Assembly (NCBI RefSeq): GCF_900129155.1
Contig: NZ_FQVF01000013.1
Span: 50,979 to 114,978 of the forward strand
Length of the DNA: 64,000 bases
Direction: 5' to 3'
Source of the DNA: Marinomonas polaris DSM 16579
GTDB taxonomy: Bacteria; Pseudomonadota; Gammaproteobacteria; Pseudomonadales; Marinomonadaceae
How positions within the stretch are numbered: the first letter of the stretch is position 1; the number at the start of each line of letters is the position of its first letter. Positions 1 through 9,690 of the stretch are shown here, in pieces. The position numbers were made by a program, and so were the translations under genes. The notes beneath the pieces are model-generated. The model made no database searches. It was not told where the DNA came from and worked only from the letters and a program-made list of their open reading frames with translations.

Positions 1-8
1 TAGGGTCA

Positions 9-659
9 ATGAAGTATTTAGCTATAATTCACCTTAAAATGATGAAATGGGAAGGTAACTTAGCGTACCTATCTCTATTTTTAATTGTCTTCCTAGTCTT
101 CTTTGCGGCACTTCTACGCTTAGTAGGAGTGCCTCAAGCTTGGATGGGAGATTTGAGTAAAATATTATTCGCTTGGGTTATTTTTCTGGGCAGTGACGTA
201 GCAATGAACGTAGGACGTCACATTGGCGTAGAGTTTTTTGAAGAGCGACTACCCATATTATGGCGTAAACGAATAGCGCAACTCTGGTCAATTCTTATTG
301 TGGCATTCTTGTCATTCATTACTTATTACGGTTGGTTTTTAACTCAAAAAAGTAGAAGAGAGTTTGATTCTATTATGGTAAGTGATTTTTCACTAGCAAT
401 TGGGTTTTCTACATTTTTAATTTTTTGTGTTGCATTTGATTATTTTAAAAGCGACCAAAAAAACAAGAAAATCTATCTAGCAATTATTTCTGGCATTATT
501 CTTATAACCGCCTATTTATTGATTACTATAGATTTTAGCCATACAGCAGAAAATATTAGCTACTCTTACCTTATCGCATCTGTCCCAATCGGATGCATAT
601 TAATGATTCGAACAACGTTTATTTTATTTATTAAAAACTGGAGCTTGAAAAATGTTTGA
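9..659 (+). CDS. TRAP transporter small permease (DctQ family)
   Basis: This is the small membrane subunit of a tripartite ATP-independent periplasmic transporter, which imports organic acids together with sodium ions. The 216-residue product has hydrophobic segments near residues 18-38, 47-63, 90-108, 128-145, 154-174 and 185-205. The first four match the DctQ fold; the extra C-terminal pair makes it longer than the usual 160-180 residues. The large permease starts 8 bp before its stop, so the two are translationally coupled. A TAG lies at 1-3 and may end an upstream gene, probably the substrate-binding protein, which is outside the window. The next genes are for hexuronate breakdown, so a uronate substrate is likely by context only. 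The gene is very AT-rich. Confidence 0.85.
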   Translation: MKYLAIIHLKMMKWEGNLAYLSLFLIVFLVFFAALLRLVGVPQAWMGDLSKILFAWVIFLGSDVAMNVGRHIGVEFFEERLPILWRKRIAQLWSILIVAFLSFITYYGWFLTQKSRREFDSIMVSDFSLAIGFSTFLIFCVAFDYFKSDQKNKKIYLAIISGIILITAYLLITIDFSHTAENISYSYLIASVPIGCILMIRTTFILFIKNWSLKNV

Positions 660-1965
660 ATCTATAATTTTTTCAATCTCTCCTATGACAATTTTAGTAA
701 TAAGTTTTACTGTATTCCTTGTACTAAGAATGCCACTAGCCTTTGCAATAGGTATTTCAAGTGTGCTGTTTTTTTTAGCAGATGGAAGCTCATCTTTTAT
801 AATACCTATACAAAAAATGGTAGTCGCCTCTCAAAACCCTGCATTGCTTGCTGTTCCATTTTTTGTCTTTGCTGGTAATCTAATGAATGCTGCAGGCATT
901 ACTCAACGGCTTATCGTATTTTGCTCAACTATTACTGCACACTTAGCCGGTGGCTTAGGTCACGTCACAGTGCTACTAAGCGCCATCATGGGTGGTGTGA
1001 GTGGATCTGCGGTTGCTGATGTGGGAATGCAATCTAAGATTCTTGGTCCTTCTATGCTCAAGGCCAATTATTCAAAAGGTTTTGCAGCTGCATCGATTGG
1101 CTTGAGTGGTCTTATTACTGCAACTATTCCTCCTAGTATTGGCTTGATCCTATATGGTTATGTGGGAGGAGTATCTATAGGTCGTCTATTTTTAGCTGGA
1201 ATCATTCCGGGTATACTGATGACGATATTTTTAATGTATACCGTCAGTATCATTGCAAAAAAACGTGGATACGCTGCAAGCCAGAAAAAAGCAGCGCCGG
1301 CTAAAAAAATTATTTCAACTTTCCTTCAGTGTTTTTGGGCTATTCTGTTTCCAGTCTTATTAATTGTAACAATAAGATTCGGTATATTTACGCCTTCAGA
1401 AGCGGGATCTTTCGCTGTTTTTTATGCCATGTTTATCGGTCTTTTTGTTTATAAAGAGTTAACTTGGAATAAAATTGTCGAAGTACTAAAACAAACGGTG
1501 ATAGATAACGCAGTTATCATGCTGATTATTTCTTTTTCAAGTATTTTTGGCTTCATCATTGTTGATAACCAAGTACCGCAAACATTATCACAAGGTATTT
1601 TAGGAATATCTACAGAAAAGTATTTCCTACTAATTAGCATTCTCCTTTTCTTGGCTCTTATAGGTATGTTTATGGAAGCAACTGTTAATGTTTTGCTTCT
1701 TACTCCAATATTTTTGCCAATAGTTCAAAGTGTTGGAGTGGACCCTGTTCATTTTGGTATTTTGATGATGACAATTGTGACTCTTGGAGGAATGACACCT
1801 CCTGTTGGAGTAGCTATGTTTACAGCATGTTCAATATTAGATTGTCCTACCAAAGATTATATAAAAGAGTCTGTTCCATTTCTGATCGCGATTTTTATTT
1901 TATTAGCTCTACTAACCATTTTCCCAGATCTCGTTTTATTTCTCCCTAATGCTGTTTATGACTAA
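652..1965 (+). CDS. TRAP transporter large permease (DctM family)
   Basis: This is the ion-coupled channel subunit of the TRAP transporter, partner of the small permease it overlaps by 8 bp. The 437-residue product is hydrophobic throughout, with about 12 helices, and carries DctM signatures: the AVPFFVFAGNLM-type segment near residue 67, the SGSAVADVG segment near residue 117 and the conserved TPPVGVAMF segment near residue 382. Length is normal for the family. A hairpin directly overlaps its stop codon. The following uronate genes suggest hexuronate uptake, but specificity rests on the missing binding protein. Confidence 0.92.
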   Translation: MFESIIFSISPMTILVISFTVFLVLRMPLAFAIGISSVLFFLADGSSSFIIPIQKMVVASQNPALLAVPFFVFAGNLMNAAGITQRLIVFCSTITAHLAGGLGHVTVLLSAIMGGVSGSAVADVGMQSKILGPSMLKANYSKGFAAASIGLSGLITATIPPSIGLILYGYVGGVSIGRLFLAGIIPGILMTIFLMYTVSIIAKKRGYAASQKKAAPAKKIISTFLQCFWAILFPVLLIVTIRFGIFTPSEAGSFAVFYAMFIGLFVYKELTWNKIVEVLKQTVIDNAVIMLIISFSSIFGFIIVDNQVPQTLSQGILGISTEKYFLLISILLFLALIGMFMEATVNVLLLTPIFLPIVQSVGVDPVHFGILMMTIVTLGGMTPPVGVAMFTACSILDCPTKDYIKESVPFLIAIFILLALLTIFPDLVLFLPNAVYD

Positions 1966-2000
1966 AAGGTTATTTCACTCTTTGATGCTGATAACCTTTT
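1964..2000 (+). terminator. Hairpin at the end of the TRAP permease genes
   Basis: A perfect 10-bp inverted repeat, AAAAGGTTAT at 1964-1973 and ATAACCTTTT at 1991-2000, flanks a 17-base loop and overlaps the dctM stop codon. The right arm ends in four T. It can act as an intrinsic terminator or as an mRNA-stabilising end. Confidence 0.6.
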
Positions 2001-2013
2001 AAAAATTAAAAAA

Positions 2014-2047
2014 TAGACTGAAATTTTATATACAAACTTTCAGTCTA
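2014..2047. terminator. Second hairpin upstream of manD
   Basis: A second perfect 10-bp inverted repeat, TAGACTGAAA at 2014-2023 and TTTCAGTCTA at 2038-2047, has a 14-base AT-only-rich loop. The A-rich tract just before it would be a T-tract on the minus strand, so it fits a minus-strand terminator better than a plus-strand one. It could also be a protein-binding dyad in front of manD. Confidence 0.4.
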
Positions 2048-2095
2048 TCCCTTAAACATTGATCTAATTTAATATTTATTTTACTGAGGCCAATA

Positions 2096-3310
2096 ATGAA
2101 AATTGTTAAGGCAGAGGTTTTTGTAACCTGTCCAGATCGAAATTTTGTCACCTTAAAAATCACAACCAGTGAAGGGTTTGTAGGCATTGGTGACGCCACA
2201 CTAAATGGACGAGAGCTATCAGTAGCCTCTTATTTAGAAGATCACTTATGTCCGCAGTTAATCGATTTAGATCCTTCTCGAATTGAAGATATCTGGCAGA
2301 CTTTTTATAAAGGGGCTTACTGGAGACGTGGACCAGTTACCATGACAGCTATTGCGGCAATTGATATGGCACTATGGGATATAAAAGGAAAAGTAGCGGG
2401 ATTGCCTGTTTACGATTTACTTGGTGGCGCTTCTCGTGAAGGTGTGATGGTTTATTGCCATGCTACCGGACACAGCATTAATGACCTACTAGACGATTAC
2501 GCAAAACACAAAGAAATGGGATTTAAAGCGATTCGAGTACAAAGCAAAGTCCCAGGAATTGAGCGCAGTTATGGTATCAGTAAAAATCAAGGCGAGGCTT
2601 ATGAGCCAGCAGCAAAAGGAATAAGACCTAATGTTGAGTCTTGGTCATCAGAAAAATATTTGAATTTCGCGCCAAAAATGTTCGATGCTATTCGTAATAA
2701 ATTTGGTTTTGATGATCATGTTCTACATGACGTCCACCATAGATTAACCCCTATTGAAGCCGGACGTTTAGGAAAGAGCATTGAAGAATACAGCCTTTTC
2801 TGGATGGAAGATCCAACACCTGCAGAAAACCAAGAAGCATTTCGTTTAATTCGCCAACATACCACAACCCCTATTGCTGTAGGCGAAGTGTTCAACAGCA
2901 TTTGGGATTGCAAGCAACTGATTGAAGAACAACTTATAGATTATATTAGATCTACGGTGACTCATGCTGGTGGTATCACACATATGCGCCGTATTGCTGA
3001 CTTTGCCGCTATGTATCAAGTTAAAACAGGTGCTCATGGTCCTTCAGATATATCTCCAATTGGCATGGCTGCAGGTTTGCATTTGGATATGTGGGTACCA
3101 AACTTTGGTGTTCAAGAGTTTATGGGATACTCAGAAAAAATGTTATCGGTATTCAATACAAATTGGCGATTTGAAAATGGCTATATGCACCCAAGTGATA
3201 AACCTGGGTTAGGCATAGAGTTTAATGAAGTGGAAGCTAAAAAATATCCCTATCAACCAGCCAGTTTACCAATAGCTCGACTTGAAGATGGCACGCTTTG
3301 CAATTGGTAA
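2096..3310 (+). CDS. manD: D-mannonate dehydratase, enolase superfamily (ManD type)
   Basis: It dehydrates D-mannonate to 2-keto-3-deoxy-D-gluconate in hexuronate catabolism. The 404-residue protein has the ManD layout: capping domain to about residue 110, then a TIM barrel. The catalytic residues known for the family are visible: Arg147 and Tyr159 (base dyad), metal ligands Asp212, Glu238 and Glu264, and His214 in the DVHH segment. ManD is unrelated to UxuA, so it replaces UxuA in this cluster. The neighbours UxuB-like reductase and UxaC supply its substrate. Some ManD-like proteins have very low activity or use gluconate, but the neighbouring genes favour mannonate. Confidence 0.9.
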   Translation: MKIVKAEVFVTCPDRNFVTLKITTSEGFVGIGDATLNGRELSVASYLEDHLCPQLIDLDPSRIEDIWQTFYKGAYWRRGPVTMTAIAAIDMALWDIKGKVAGLPVYDLLGGASREGVMVYCHATGHSINDLLDDYAKHKEMGFKAIRVQSKVPGIERSYGISKNQGEAYEPAAKGIRPNVESWSSEKYLNFAPKMFDAIRNKFGFDDHVLHDVHHRLTPIEAGRLGKSIEEYSLFWMEDPTPAENQEAFRLIRQHTTTPIAVGEVFNSIWDCKQLIEEQLIDYIRSTVTHAGGITHMRRIADFAAMYQVKTGAHGPSDISPIGMAAGLHLDMWVPNFGVQEFMGYSEKMLSVFNTNWRFENGYMHPSDKPGLGIEFNEVEAKKYPYQPASLPIARLEDGTLCNW

Positions 3311-3369
3311 TAATATTCATCAAGAGTGGTTCTTGACGGTCAACCTCACAGTTAAGTTAAAGAGATATA

Positions 3370-4833
3370 ATGAGAACTAATGCAACAACAGCGCTACCAC
3401 AGCAAGTTATTGTGCCTGCCTATGATCGTAATCGCCTAACTACCAAGATAGTGCATTTTGGTTTTGGAGCCTTTCACCGTGCGCACCAAGGTGTTTACAC
3501 GGATGAATTGGCTAATCAATTTAATAGTGACTGGGGCATTTGCGAAGTCAGTTTATATAGTGGTAAGCCGCTGCTCGAACAGTTGCAACAACAGGATCAT
3601 TTGTATTCCGTCGTTGAAAAAAACGCAATTGGACCTGTGATTAAAGTCATAGGTTGTGTACGTGAATCAATGCATCCAGATATTGATGGTAAACAAGCAA
3701 TCATAGATAAAATGGCAGAGCCACAGATAGCAATTGTTTCATTAACTATCACGGAAAAAGGCTATTGTTGCGACACTAATACTGGCCAATTAAATTCTTT
3801 GCATCCTCTTATCCAACACGACCTGCAATCACCAACAGCGCCTAATTCAGTTATCGGTTATCTGGTTCAAGCATTAAGAGTTCGGCGTGATAAAGGCCTA
3901 CCCGCTTTTACCGTGATGTCTTGTGATAATTTGCAAGAGAATGGACATGTCACTCGTGATACGGTAGTGGGTTTTGCCCGTTTACTTGATACCTCTCTCG
4001 CAGATTGGATTCAAAAAAACGTGACTTTTCCTTGTACCATGGTAGACAGAATCGTTCCTGCTGTAACAGAAGATTCCTTAGATGAAATAACAAAGTTATT
4101 AGGTGTTAGTGACCCATGTGGCGTGGTTTGTGAAGCATTTCGTCAATGGGTTATTGAAGATAACTTCGTTGCAGGACGCCCTGATTGGAACTTGGTTGGT
4201 GCAGAGTTTGTGAATGACGTAATTCCGTTTGAAGAAATGAAGCTTAGAATGTTGAATGGCAGTCATTCATTTCTGGCTTATTTAGGTTACCTAGCAGGCT
4301 ACGAATATATCGCTGATGCCATGGCGGATCCTGCCTTTAAAAAAGCAGCATTAGCACTCATGCTAAATGAGCAAGCTCCGACATTAACGATGCCGAAAGG
4401 TACTGATTTAGAGGTATATGCTGCTTCGCTAATTGATCGTTATTGCAATACCAATATAAAGCATCGTACTTGGCAGATTGCCATGGACGGAAGTCAAAAG
4501 TTGCCTCCGCGATTATTGAACTCCATTCGATATCATCTAAAGAACGGATCTGATTTTACACATTTAGCTTTAGCCGTAGCGGGTTGGATGCGCTATGTAT
4601 CAGGTGTGGATAAACAAGGTGAAGCAATTGATGTTCGTGACCCACTAGCAGCTACTTTAAAATCTATTTGTGATAAACACGGGCCTAATGTTTCCGTTGT
4701 CAAAGCGTTGGTTTTAGTCGATGAGATTTTTGCTAAAGACTTAATCAAGAGCGAAGTATTTATAAATTCTATTGAAATGGCTTACCAAACACTGTTGCTG
4801 AAAGGCGCAAAACATTCTGTTGCAGAGCTATAG
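3370..4833 (+). CDS. uxuB: Fructuronate reductase / mannitol dehydrogenase family
   Basis: It reduces D-fructuronate to D-mannonate with NADH. The 487-residue polyol dehydrogenase-family protein has the N-terminal nucleotide-binding segment GFGAFHRAHQ at 31-40 and the catalytic K-x4-N-x2-H pattern at Lys291, Asn296 and His299. Length matches UxuB. It lies between manD and uxaC with 59 bp and 9 bp gaps, so it is probably cotranscribed with both. Tagaturonate reductase or mannitol dehydrogenase are the alternatives within the family; an adjacent mannonate dehydratase makes fructuronate the best guess. Confidence 0.88.
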   Translation: MRTNATTALPQQVIVPAYDRNRLTTKIVHFGFGAFHRAHQGVYTDELANQFNSDWGICEVSLYSGKPLLEQLQQQDHLYSVVEKNAIGPVIKVIGCVRESMHPDIDGKQAIIDKMAEPQIAIVSLTITEKGYCCDTNTGQLNSLHPLIQHDLQSPTAPNSVIGYLVQALRVRRDKGLPAFTVMSCDNLQENGHVTRDTVVGFARLLDTSLADWIQKNVTFPCTMVDRIVPAVTEDSLDEITKLLGVSDPCGVVCEAFRQWVIEDNFVAGRPDWNLVGAEFVNDVIPFEEMKLRMLNGSHSFLAYLGYLAGYEYIADAMADPAFKKAALALMLNEQAPTLTMPKGTDLEVYAASLIDRYCNTNIKHRTWQIAMDGSQKLPPRLLNSIRYHLKNGSDFTHLALAVAGWMRYVSGVDKQGEAIDVRDPLAATLKSICDKHGPNVSVVKALVLVDEIFAKDLIKSEVFINSIEMAYQTLLLKGAKHSVAEL

Positions 4834-4842
4834 GAGACAGTT

Positions 4843-6255
4843 ATGAAAGAATTTATGGGTGATGATTTTTTATTGACGAACCCAACTGCCTATCGGCTGT
4901 ATCATGATTACGCCAAAGACTTACCAATTTTTGATTATCACAGCCATTTAAGTGCTAAAGATATTGCGGAAAATCGACAATATAACAACTTGGCTGAAGC
5001 TTGGCTGCAAGGTGACCATTACAAATGGCGGGGGATGCGTGCCGCGGGTATTGATGAGTCATACATTACTGGAACTAGGTCAGATTATGAAAAATTTCAG
5101 GCATGGGCAAGCACTGTACCGAAATGTTTAGGCAACCCACTGTATCATTGGACGCATTTAGAATTACGCCGTCCTTTCGGTATTAATGATATTCAGCTTG
5201 AACCTGAAACTGCGGATAGTATTTGGGCTCACTGTAATGAAAAACTCTCACAGCCTGAATATTCCAGTCGCGGTATTTTACAACAAATGAATGTTCATAT
5301 GGTTGGTACCACTGACGACCCCATAGACTCCTTAGAATATCACGCCATGATTGCCAAGGATGACAGCTTTTCTGTAGCTGTTTTGCCAAGTTGGCGACCT
5401 GATAGAGCTTTTAAAATAGAAAATGAAGGCTTCTCGGAATATATGCAAGCGCTGGAAAATGTCACAGGCATTGATATAGTTCGCTTTGAAGATTTGCTTG
5501 CTGCATTAAACTTACGCCTAGATCACTTTAACGAACATGGTTGTTGTACAGCGGATCATGGCATTGAAATATTGCGTTATGCCGAGATCCCAACACTTAC
5601 TAAGCTTGATGACATTTTACAATTGGCTATGAAGCAAAAGCCATTAACCGAAGATCAAATCGCCCAATTCACTACCGCTGTTTTAGTCTGGTTAGGGCGT
5701 CAATACACCCGATTAGGCTGGGTAATGCAATTACATCTGGGCGCGTTAAGAGACAACAATAGCCGTATGCTGGTCACCATTGGGCCAAATACAGGTTATG
5801 ACTCTATCGCTGATACTAGTTATGCAAAGGAATTGTCATCTTTGCTGAATGCGATGGATATGACGGATGAGTTACCCAAAACAGTACTCTATTGCTTAAA
5901 CCCAAGAGATAACGAAATGCTGGCAACCATGGCTGGAAATTTTCAGGGTGGTGGCATTGCCGGTAAAATTCAGTTCGGTTCTGGTTGGTGGTTTAACGAT
6001 CAAAAAGACGGTATGGAAAGACAACTCCAGCAGCTTTCTCAGCTGGGTTTACTCAGTCAATTTATCGGTATGTTGACGGATTCTCGAAGTATTCTGTCTT
6101 TTACTCGTCATGAGTATTTCAGACGAATTTTATGCAATATGTTGGGCGAATGGGTTGAGCAAGGAGAAGTACCAAACAGGGATGATTTGCTAGTTCCTAT
6201 TATCAAAGATATTTGTTTTTATAATGCACAACGCTATTTTATAAGTAATAAATAA
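4843..6255 (+). CDS. uxaC: Glucuronate isomerase
   Basis: It converts D-glucuronate to D-fructuronate (and galacturonate to tagaturonate), the first step of the pathway coded here. The 470-residue product has the usual UxaC length, the N-terminal metal motif H33-x-H35 in [10 protein letters not shown], and the conserved DPRDN-like segment near residue 350 (here NPRDNE). It begins 9 bp after the reductase gene behind AGGAGA. Reading the cluster backwards gives the pathway order UxaC, UxuB, ManD. A 2-keto-3-deoxygluconate kinase and aldolase are not in the window. Confidence 0.95.
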   Translation: MKEFMGDDFLLTNPTAYRLYHDYAKDLPIFDYHSHLSAKDIAENRQYNNLAEAWLQGDHYKWRGMRAAGIDESYITGTRSDYEKFQAWASTVPKCLGNPLYHWTHLELRRPFGINDIQLEPETADSIWAHCNEKLSQPEYSSRGILQQMNVHMVGTTDDPIDSLEYHAMIAKDDSFSVAVLPSWRPDRAFKIENEGFSEYMQALENVTGIDIVRFEDLLAALNLRLDHFNEHGCCTADHGIEILRYAEIPTLTKLDDILQLAMKQKPLTEDQIAQFTTAVLVWLGRQYTRLGWVMQLHLGALRDNNSRMLVTIGPNTGYDSIADTSYAKELSSLLNAMDMTDELPKTVLYCLNPRDNEMLATMAGNFQGGGIAGKIQFGSGWWFNDQKDGMERQLQQLSQLGLLSQFIGMLTDSRSILSFTRHEYFRRILCNMLGEWVEQGEVPNRDDLLVPIIKDICFYNAQRYFISNK

Positions 6256-6316
6256 ACCGAAGTGCAAAATAATTTTTTAAAGAAACAAAGCAATTAACTT
6301 AAAACAATTAAAAATA

Positions 6317-6349
6317 AAAAACCTCCAATGCACTGCATTGGAGGTTTTA
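6317..6349. terminator. Bidirectional terminator between uxaC and efp
   Basis: The arms ACCTCCAATGC (6321-6331) and GCATTGGAGGT (6335-6345) pair around a 3-base loop. They are flanked by A5 on the left and T4 on the right, giving a strong intrinsic terminator in both directions between two converging genes. Confidence 0.9.
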
Positions 6350-6377
6350 TTTAATTCAGCAAAAAATTGCTATAGTG

Positions 6378-6953
6378 TTACTTTCCTGTTGCGCGAGAAA
6401 CGTAGTCGCCAGTACGAGTATCAACACGAAGAACTTCACCGATGTTGATAAACAGTGGTACACGAACCATAGCACCAGTTACCAAGAAAGCAGGCTTAGA
6501 ACCGCCGTTAGCCGTATCGCCTTTTACACCTGGATCCGTTTCTTTTACTTCCAGTTCGATGAAGTTAGGAGCAGCAACCGCCAATGGCGCACCGTTGTAT
6601 AGAGTTACAACGTATTTTTCTTGCTCTTTCAGCCACTTAATCGTGTCGCCTACTGCTGTTTCATCTGCTGCGTGTTGTTCAAAAGAACCATCTACAGCCA
6701 TGAAGTGCCAGAACTCGCCGTCGGTGTACAAGTACTCCATATCGGTGTCCATTACGTCAGCTGTTTCTAGCGTATCACCAGATTTAAAAGTACGCTCCCA
6801 AACACGACCAGTTTTTAGGTTACGCAGCTTGATGCGGTTAAAGGCTTGGCCTTTACCTGGTTTAACGTGTTCGTTATCGATAATCGCACATGGATCGCCG
6901 TCGACCATTACTTTAGAACCGCTGCGCATTTCGCTGGTAGAAATATTAGCCAT
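6378..6953 (-). CDS. efp: Translation elongation factor P
   Basis: EF-P enters stalled ribosomes at polyproline stretches and restores peptide-bond formation. The 191-residue protein has the full three-domain length. The tip loop of domain I carries Lys34 in the KPGKGQ segment, which is the residue beta-lysylated by EpmA and EpmB. The start is backed by GAGGAT 5 bp upstream. epmB lies divergently 187 bp away, which is the common arrangement in gammaproteobacteria and ties the factor to its modifying enzyme. epmA is not in the window. Confidence 0.97.
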   Translation of the reverse strand: MANISTSEMRSGSKVMVDGDPCAIIDNEHVKPGKGQAFNRIKLRNLKTGRVWERTFKSGDTLETADVMDTDMEYLYTDGEFWHFMAVDGSFEQHAADETAVGDTIKWLKEQEKYVVTLYNGAPLAVAAPNFIELEVKETDPGVKGDTANGGSKPAFLVTGAMVRVPLFINIGEVLRVDTRTGDYVSRATGK

Positions 6954-7013
6954 ACATCCTCACAGTATATTTTTAGAGAAAAGGCTCTGACTGGCGTATC
7001 ATGTCAGTCCCAA

Positions 7014-7086
7014 GATCTCTGCAAACTTCTTTTTATGCCATTAAGAACCGCTAAATAGACAAGTAAAAAGAGCGTTTGCAAAGATC
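7014..7086. repeat. Imperfect inverted repeat between efp and epmB
   Basis: The left arm (from 7014, AGATCTCTGCAAAC then CTTTTT) is mirrored on the right by a run ending AGATCT at 7086 (AAAAAGAGCG then TTTGCAAAGATCT). About 20 of 22 positions pair around a loop of about 30 bases. The dyad centre is near 7049, roughly midway between the two divergent genes. It may be a shared operator, a cruciform or a leader RNA structure; its function is unknown. Confidence 0.5.
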
Positions 7087-7140
7087 TCTGAGAGCCACTG
7101 GCCGAGTAGGCCAAAATAAGTTGGCGCAATCATAACCCAA

Positions 7141-8193
7141 ATGAACACAATTTTGCAGATATTTGACGTGATCCCTATTCAAACAAAGAACAATTTAAGC
7201 TGGTCGCAGCACCTGTCACAGGCCCTAACCTCCTTACCTGAATTGGTTGAGCGCTTAGGCTTGCCAAAAAGTCTTGCTCAACAAGGCATAGAAGCGCATC
7301 AGAGCTTCAAATTACTGGTGCCGCGCCCTTATTTGTCTCGCATCGAATATGGCAACCCTAATGATCCGCTACTACTGCAAGTCTTACCCAGCATCGCAGA
7401 GATGCAAAAAGTCGTAGGTTATACAAAAGACCCGCTAGAAGAAGCCGATCACAATCCACAAAAAGCCATAGTGCATAAATACAAGCGCCGTTTATTGGTT
7501 ATTACCACTGGCACTTGCGCAGTAAATTGCCGTTACTGTTTCCGTCGTCATTTTCCTTACGGTGACAATCAACTAGCGCAAGCGGAGTGGGACTCGGTAA
7601 TCGACTATTTAAAAGCCCATCCAGAAATCAACGAAGTGATCTTAAGCGGTGGCGACCCCTTGATGATGAAAGACGCTTTGCTCGCTGACAAAGTCCGCAA
7701 GCTTGATGCGTTGCCACAAATAAAACGCCTACGCATTCACTCACGCTTGCCCGTGGTGATTCCAGATCGAGTTTGCGATGAGATGCTAGCGTGGATCAAG
7801 GCAAGTCGCCTCGACATTGTGATGGTGTGGCATATTAATCATGCCAATGAAATGGACGAAGAGCTCGCTCAGGCAGCCTATAAGCTGAAAAGAACGGGCG
7901 TCACCTTGCTCAACCAAGGTGTTCTATTAAAAGGCGTCAACGATTCGGTAGAAGCTCAAGTCAATTTGAGCGAAGCCGTGTTTGATGCTGGGATTTTGCC
8001 TTACTACATGTTCACGCTAGATCCGGTAGAGGGCGCGGCACATTTTGATATCTCAATCGAAGACGCGCAACGCTTGATGGGAAAAGTGGCTGCGGAATTG
8101 CCAGGTTATTTAGTCCCAAGGCTCGCCAAGGAAATCCCCGGCAAGCCTGCAAAAAGCGTGTTTGCACCGATTTTCAATGAACTCGATAAGTAG
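7141..8193 (+). CDS. epmB: EF-P (R)-beta-lysylation protein EpmB (lysine 2,3-aminomutase family)
   Basis: This radical SAM enzyme converts lysine to (R)-beta-lysine, which EpmA then attaches to Lys34 of EF-P. The 350-residue protein shows the iron-sulfur motif C126-x3-C130-x2-C133 (TCAVNCRYCF), a downstream GGDP segment near residue 169, and a C-terminal lysine-containing PGKPAKS segment near residue 340 that fits the PLP lysine site. Length matches EpmB, not the longer catabolic aminomutases. I see no strong ribosome-binding site before the ATG. It is divergent from efp. Confidence 0.95.
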   Translation: MNTILQIFDVIPIQTKNNLSWSQHLSQALTSLPELVERLGLPKSLAQQGIEAHQSFKLLVPRPYLSRIEYGNPNDPLLLQVLPSIAEMQKVVGYTKDPLEEADHNPQKAIVHKYKRRLLVITTGTCAVNCRYCFRRHFPYGDNQLAQAEWDSVIDYLKAHPEINEVILSGGDPLMMKDALLADKVRKLDALPQIKRLRIHSRLPVVIPDRVCDEMLAWIKASRLDIVMVWHINHANEMDEELAQAAYKLKRTGVTLLNQGVLLKGVNDSVEAQVNLSEAVFDAGILPYYMFTLDPVEGAAHFDISIEDAQRLMGKVAAELPGYLVPRLAKEIPGKPAKSVFAPIFNELDK

Positions 8194-8224
8194 CTTCTCG
8201 CCTTGTCATTCGTTTTATTTAGCG

Positions 8225-9568
8225 TTACCTGAGCAACGCAATTCGACCGACTTTTACTTGCTGGCGTCGAATACTAACGTTCGGTGCTAGCTGGTATAAG
8301 TCGCCATTTCGACCGATCAATTGATCCGGCACATGGCTGAGTTTCGCCACGTCAGCGTTAGCATCCAAATGTTTCGGCTCGCCATGAACGGGAATCGCCA
8401 ATTGCGGTTGTACCCAAGTATAGAGCTGCTTGAGTTCTTCTCGGCAAGGGTGACCGCTCACATGAATGGTTAAGTCGGTTTCATGAGCTTGCAAGGTGCG
8501 GATTTTCCGACCTTTAAATTGCTCGGCTAATCTGTCTATGGCCTGCTCATTGCCGGGAATGCGCATGGAACTAAAAATCACCAAATCGTCTGCTTCAAGA
8601 CTCAAGTCAAAGCAATTATCGGCAGCCAATCGGTTCAAGGTTGCCCTTGGTTCCCCTTGGCTTCCTGTGACCACCGCCAATACTTCTTCTCTTGGTAAAT
8701 AGCCGAGATGCGTAGCGTCGATAATCGGTAAATCATCCGGCCAATGACCTGTAGCTCGTGCAGCACTAACCATGTTTGTCAGCGATCTTCCGATCAAAGC
8801 AAGATAACGACCGGTTTCTTTTGCGACTAATCCCAATGCCACTAAACGCGCGACGTTACTGCTGAAACAGCCCACCACAACTCGTTTTTTTTCTGCTTCT
8901 ATGGTTTTTAATAAGCCCTGATAACAATCACTTTCAGATGGCGAGAAACCATCTTTTAGCGCGTTCGTTGAATCGCACACCATGGCGAGAATATTTTCTT
9001 TGGCTAACGCCTTAAACGCTGATGGAGAAAACGCGTCACCCAGAATGGGCTTTTTATCGATTTTCCAATCACCTGTATGAAAGATACGTCCTGCAGGCGT
9101 GTCTATGGTCATCGCATAAGGCTCTGGAACAGAGTGAGTCAATCCCAACCATTTGACATTAAACACGCCAATCTTTTTGGTTTCGTTTTCTTTCACTTCT
9201 ATAATCGGCACTTGGTCGGTCAAACCCACTTGAACCAACTTACGACGCAACACTTCTGCAGTAAAAGCCGTAGTGTAAACCGGACATTTGAAACGTCGCC
9301 ACAAAAAAGGCAAAGCACCCACATGGTCTTCATGGGCATGAGTAATGACGATGCCGGCTAAACGTTCTTTTTGTTCAGTAATAAAACTCGGATCAGCACA
9401 AACGATTTCGGAGGTACGCAGGTCATCCGGCGTCAATGGCTCGTTAAAGGAAACACCGCAATCGACCATCAACCATTGCCCGTCATGGCCATATAGGTTC
9501 ATGTTCATGCCGATCTCGCCGGTGCCGCCTAAAGGCAAAAACCATAAGTCGTCTTGCGAGGGAATCAA
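8225..9568 (-). CDS. RNase J-like metallo-beta-lactamase fold hydrolase
   Basis: It is a predicted zinc-dependent ribonuclease or RNA-processing enzyme of the beta-CASP group. The 447-residue protein opens with a PLGGTGEIGMNMNLY segment and has the metal motif H77-x-H79-x-D81-H82. Later it shows SGHPCREELKQL and PVHGEPKHL, which are typical RNase J motifs. It lacks the roughly 100-residue C-terminal domain of Bacillus RNase J (about 555 residues). The annotated first codon is TTG. AAGGAG lies 15 bases before that TTG but only 6 bases before an in-frame ATT two codons earlier, so the true start may be three codons upstream. It converges on epmB. Confidence 0.82.
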   Translation of the reverse strand: MIPSQDDLWFLPLGGTGEIGMNMNLYGHDGQWLMVDCGVSFNEPLTPDDLRTSEIVCADPSFITEQKERLAGIVITHAHEDHVGALPFLWRRFKCPVYTTAFTAEVLRRKLVQVGLTDQVPIIEVKENETKKIGVFNVKWLGLTHSVPEPYAMTIDTPAGRIFHTGDWKIDKKPILGDAFSPSAFKALAKENILAMVCDSTNALKDGFSPSESDCYQGLLKTIEAEKKRVVVGCFSSNVARLVALGLVAKETGRYLALIGRSLTNMVSAARATGHWPDDLPIIDATHLGYLPREEVLAVVTGSQGEPRATLNRLAADNCFDLSLEADDLVIFSSMRIPGNEQAIDRLAEQFKGRKIRTLQAHETDLTIHVSGHPCREELKQLYTWVQPQLAIPVHGEPKHLDANADVAKLSHVPDQLIGRNGDLYQLAPNVSIRRQQVKVGRIALLR

Positions 9569-9690
9569 TGATGAAATAACGCACTCCTTGTAAATACAGA
9601 CTGGATATTAGTCAATTCTCTCTATGGTACGCATTTTTCGTGAATATCCCAGCGTGCTCGTAACGATCGGATAAAAGAAACCCAAAATAA

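Noticed and set aside
6442..6990. 182-codon open frame on the plus strand over efp
   Set aside because: It lies antisense to the certain efp gene and its protein has no recognisable domain. Its openness follows from efp codon usage.
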